From positions 1,243,001 to 1,307,000 of the forward strand of contig NZ_AP019807.1 in assembly GCF_007183175.1 (NCBI RefSeq): a DNA stretch of 64,000 bases, written 5' to 3'. Source of the DNA: Microbulbifer sp. GL-2 (GTDB taxonomy: Bacteria; Pseudomonadota; Gammaproteobacteria; Pseudomonadales; Cellvibrionaceae). This document shows positions 63,194-64,000 of the stretch, piece by piece. The notes beneath the pieces were generated by a model. The model was not told where the DNA came from, ran no database searches, and worked only from the letters and a program-made list of their open reading frames with translations. The position numbers and the translations under genes were made by a program. Positions within the stretch are counted from its first letter, which is position 1. Every line of letters starts with the position of its first letter.

Positions 63194-64000
63194 CTATATT
63201 TTCATAAGGCGTTTAGCAATTTCTTTCATTGCATTTGCAGATTTCGCATCTGCATCACGATTCATCAAAATAATAAATCCATCTTTACTCTCTGGATCAA
63301 AGTACATTGCAGCAAATACACCCAGATCTGTCCCCATATGTCCAATTAGCCCATGGCGATCTCGCCAAAAGAAACGCTGAGAATTCGAAATGGATTCCGG
63401 CAACTGCAGACGAAACATTTCCTGGTGCATATCTTCCGATAAAATCATCCTTCCAGACTTATCACGATTGTGCAAAATAGCTATTAAAAAGTCACTGAGA
63501 TCTGCAATACTGACTCGAATTCCCCCATCTGGATACTGGGGGTTTCCATTATGCGGATACGGGTAGAATGTTTTGTACTCGAAGGGAGGATTAATGTATT
63601 TTCCTACAAGGCTATTTAACTTTTCTGATTCACTGTCGGTACACAGGCCGATAAACGGTACGCATTGTTGTACCTTATAAGGTACCGCAATGGAGTTCAG
63701 ATCCATCCCATTGAGCCTCCAATGTGCACTATCCATTTCCAAGCTATGAAATAGAGTATCCCTGCTGTAACTAGCCAGCGACTGACCAGTAACTGACTCT
63801 ACCAGCAGTCCGGCCAAACCAGCTGACAAATTACTATATTTCCTACTCTCTCCTGGCATGGTATTCAGGTAGTAATTCCCGTCACCATAGAGGCTGCCAT
63901 TTTTCGTAAGCAAGGTACGCAAGTGGCGCTCAAGACTAATTTCTGGATCGCTGTTTTTAGAGTAACTGGTATAATCGTAGTAATCTTCAATACCTGCAGA
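63194..64000 (-). CDS. Beta-lactamase-fold serine hydrolase, C-terminal part (5' end outside window)
   Basis: The frame is open to the window edge, so about 268 C-terminal residues are seen. It belongs to the class C beta-lactamase/D-Ala-D-Ala carboxypeptidase/esterase family (Pfam Beta-lactamase). The Tyr-x-Asn motif is YSN in YSNLSAGLAGLLVESVTGQ; the third motif is HMGTDLG (like HTG) near the C terminus; ISLERHLRTLL upstream matches the segment that follows the catalytic S-x-x-K, which itself lies beyond the edge. The middle has PYPHNGNPQYPDGGIRVSIADLSDFL, common in the family. An internal TTG at 63922 is not the real start. The substrate is unknown; antibiotic hydrolysis should not be assumed. 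Confidence 0.87.
   Translation of the reverse strand, partial: SAGIEDYYDYTSYSKNSDPEISLERHLRTLLTKNGSLYGDGNYYLNTMPGESRKYSNLSAGLAGLLVESVTGQSLASYSRDTLFHSLEMDSAHWRLNGMDLNSIAVPYKVQQCVPFIGLCTDSESEKLNSLVGKYINPPFEYKTFYPYPHNGNPQYPDGGIRVSIADLSDFLIAILHNRDKSGRMILSEDMHQEMFRLQLPESISNSQRFFWRDRHGLIGHMGTDLGVFAAMYFDPESKDGFIILMNRDADAKSANAMKEIAKRLMKI

Overview
The window is a chromosomal segment of a gammaproteobacterium, most likely a marine Cellvibrionales member close to Microbulbifer. This is inferred from gene order and protein style, not from a marker gene. It is dominated by housekeeping genes in a conserved gammaproteobacterial order. No rRNA, tRNA, CRISPR array, IS element or prophage was seen.

Layout. 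1-3.0 kb: the 3' end of an Rhs/YD-repeat gene, overlapping an AstE/AspA-type zinc hydrolase. 3.0-5.1 kb: a lytic transglycosylase and a hemolysin-III-type membrane protein. 5.2-18.4 kb (minus strand): the supercluster nnr-tsaE-amiB-mutL-miaA-hfq-hflX-hflK-hflC-hisZ-purA, covering metabolite repair, tRNA modification, cell separation, mismatch repair, RNA chaperoning, FtsH control, and histidine and purine synthesis. 18.5-23.0 kb: queG, orn, rsgA, a two-domain rhodanese and psd, with nnr/queG and orn/rsgA divergent as in E. coli. 23.1-24.5 kb: a c-di-GMP HD-GYP-type protein with a damaged active site. 24.6-38.9 kb (minus): pilMNOPQ-aroK-aroB, then gltB-gltD-hemE. ponA (PBP1a) diverges from pilM. 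41.8-52.6 kb (minus): the Pil-Chp chemosensory cluster pilG-pilH-pilI-pilJ-chpA-chpC, without pilK or chpB. 53-60.5 kb (plus): gshB, a TonB-like gene, yqgE, ruvX and the haem genes hemC-hemD-hemX-hemY. 60.6-64 kb: an AT-richer accessory end with an exported alpha/beta hydrolase, a small membrane protein, a frameshifted pseudogene and a partial serine hydrolase.

How the genes work together. Type IV pilus assembly (PilMNOPQ) and its chemosensory control (PilGHIJ/ChpA) lie on either side of ponA, so the twitching machinery is concentrated within about 19 kb. Two haem blocks are present: hemE, and hemCDXY. GltBD supplies glutamate, the nitrogen donor and haem precursor.

Main points for a second look: (1) hflK is split by one missing G in a G7 tract; (2) gltB has a roughly 200-nt leader with a candidate promoter, an intrinsic-terminator hairpin and then an 11-bp long-range helix, which looks like an attenuator or other RNA element; (3) a pseudogene at 62.5-63.0 kb has two identifiable lesions, one apparently a lost 10-bp repeat unit; (4) the HD-GYP protein has Lys in place of the metal-binding His. 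I found no clear, wholly new multi-gene system; the gltB leader is the best candidate for something undescribed.
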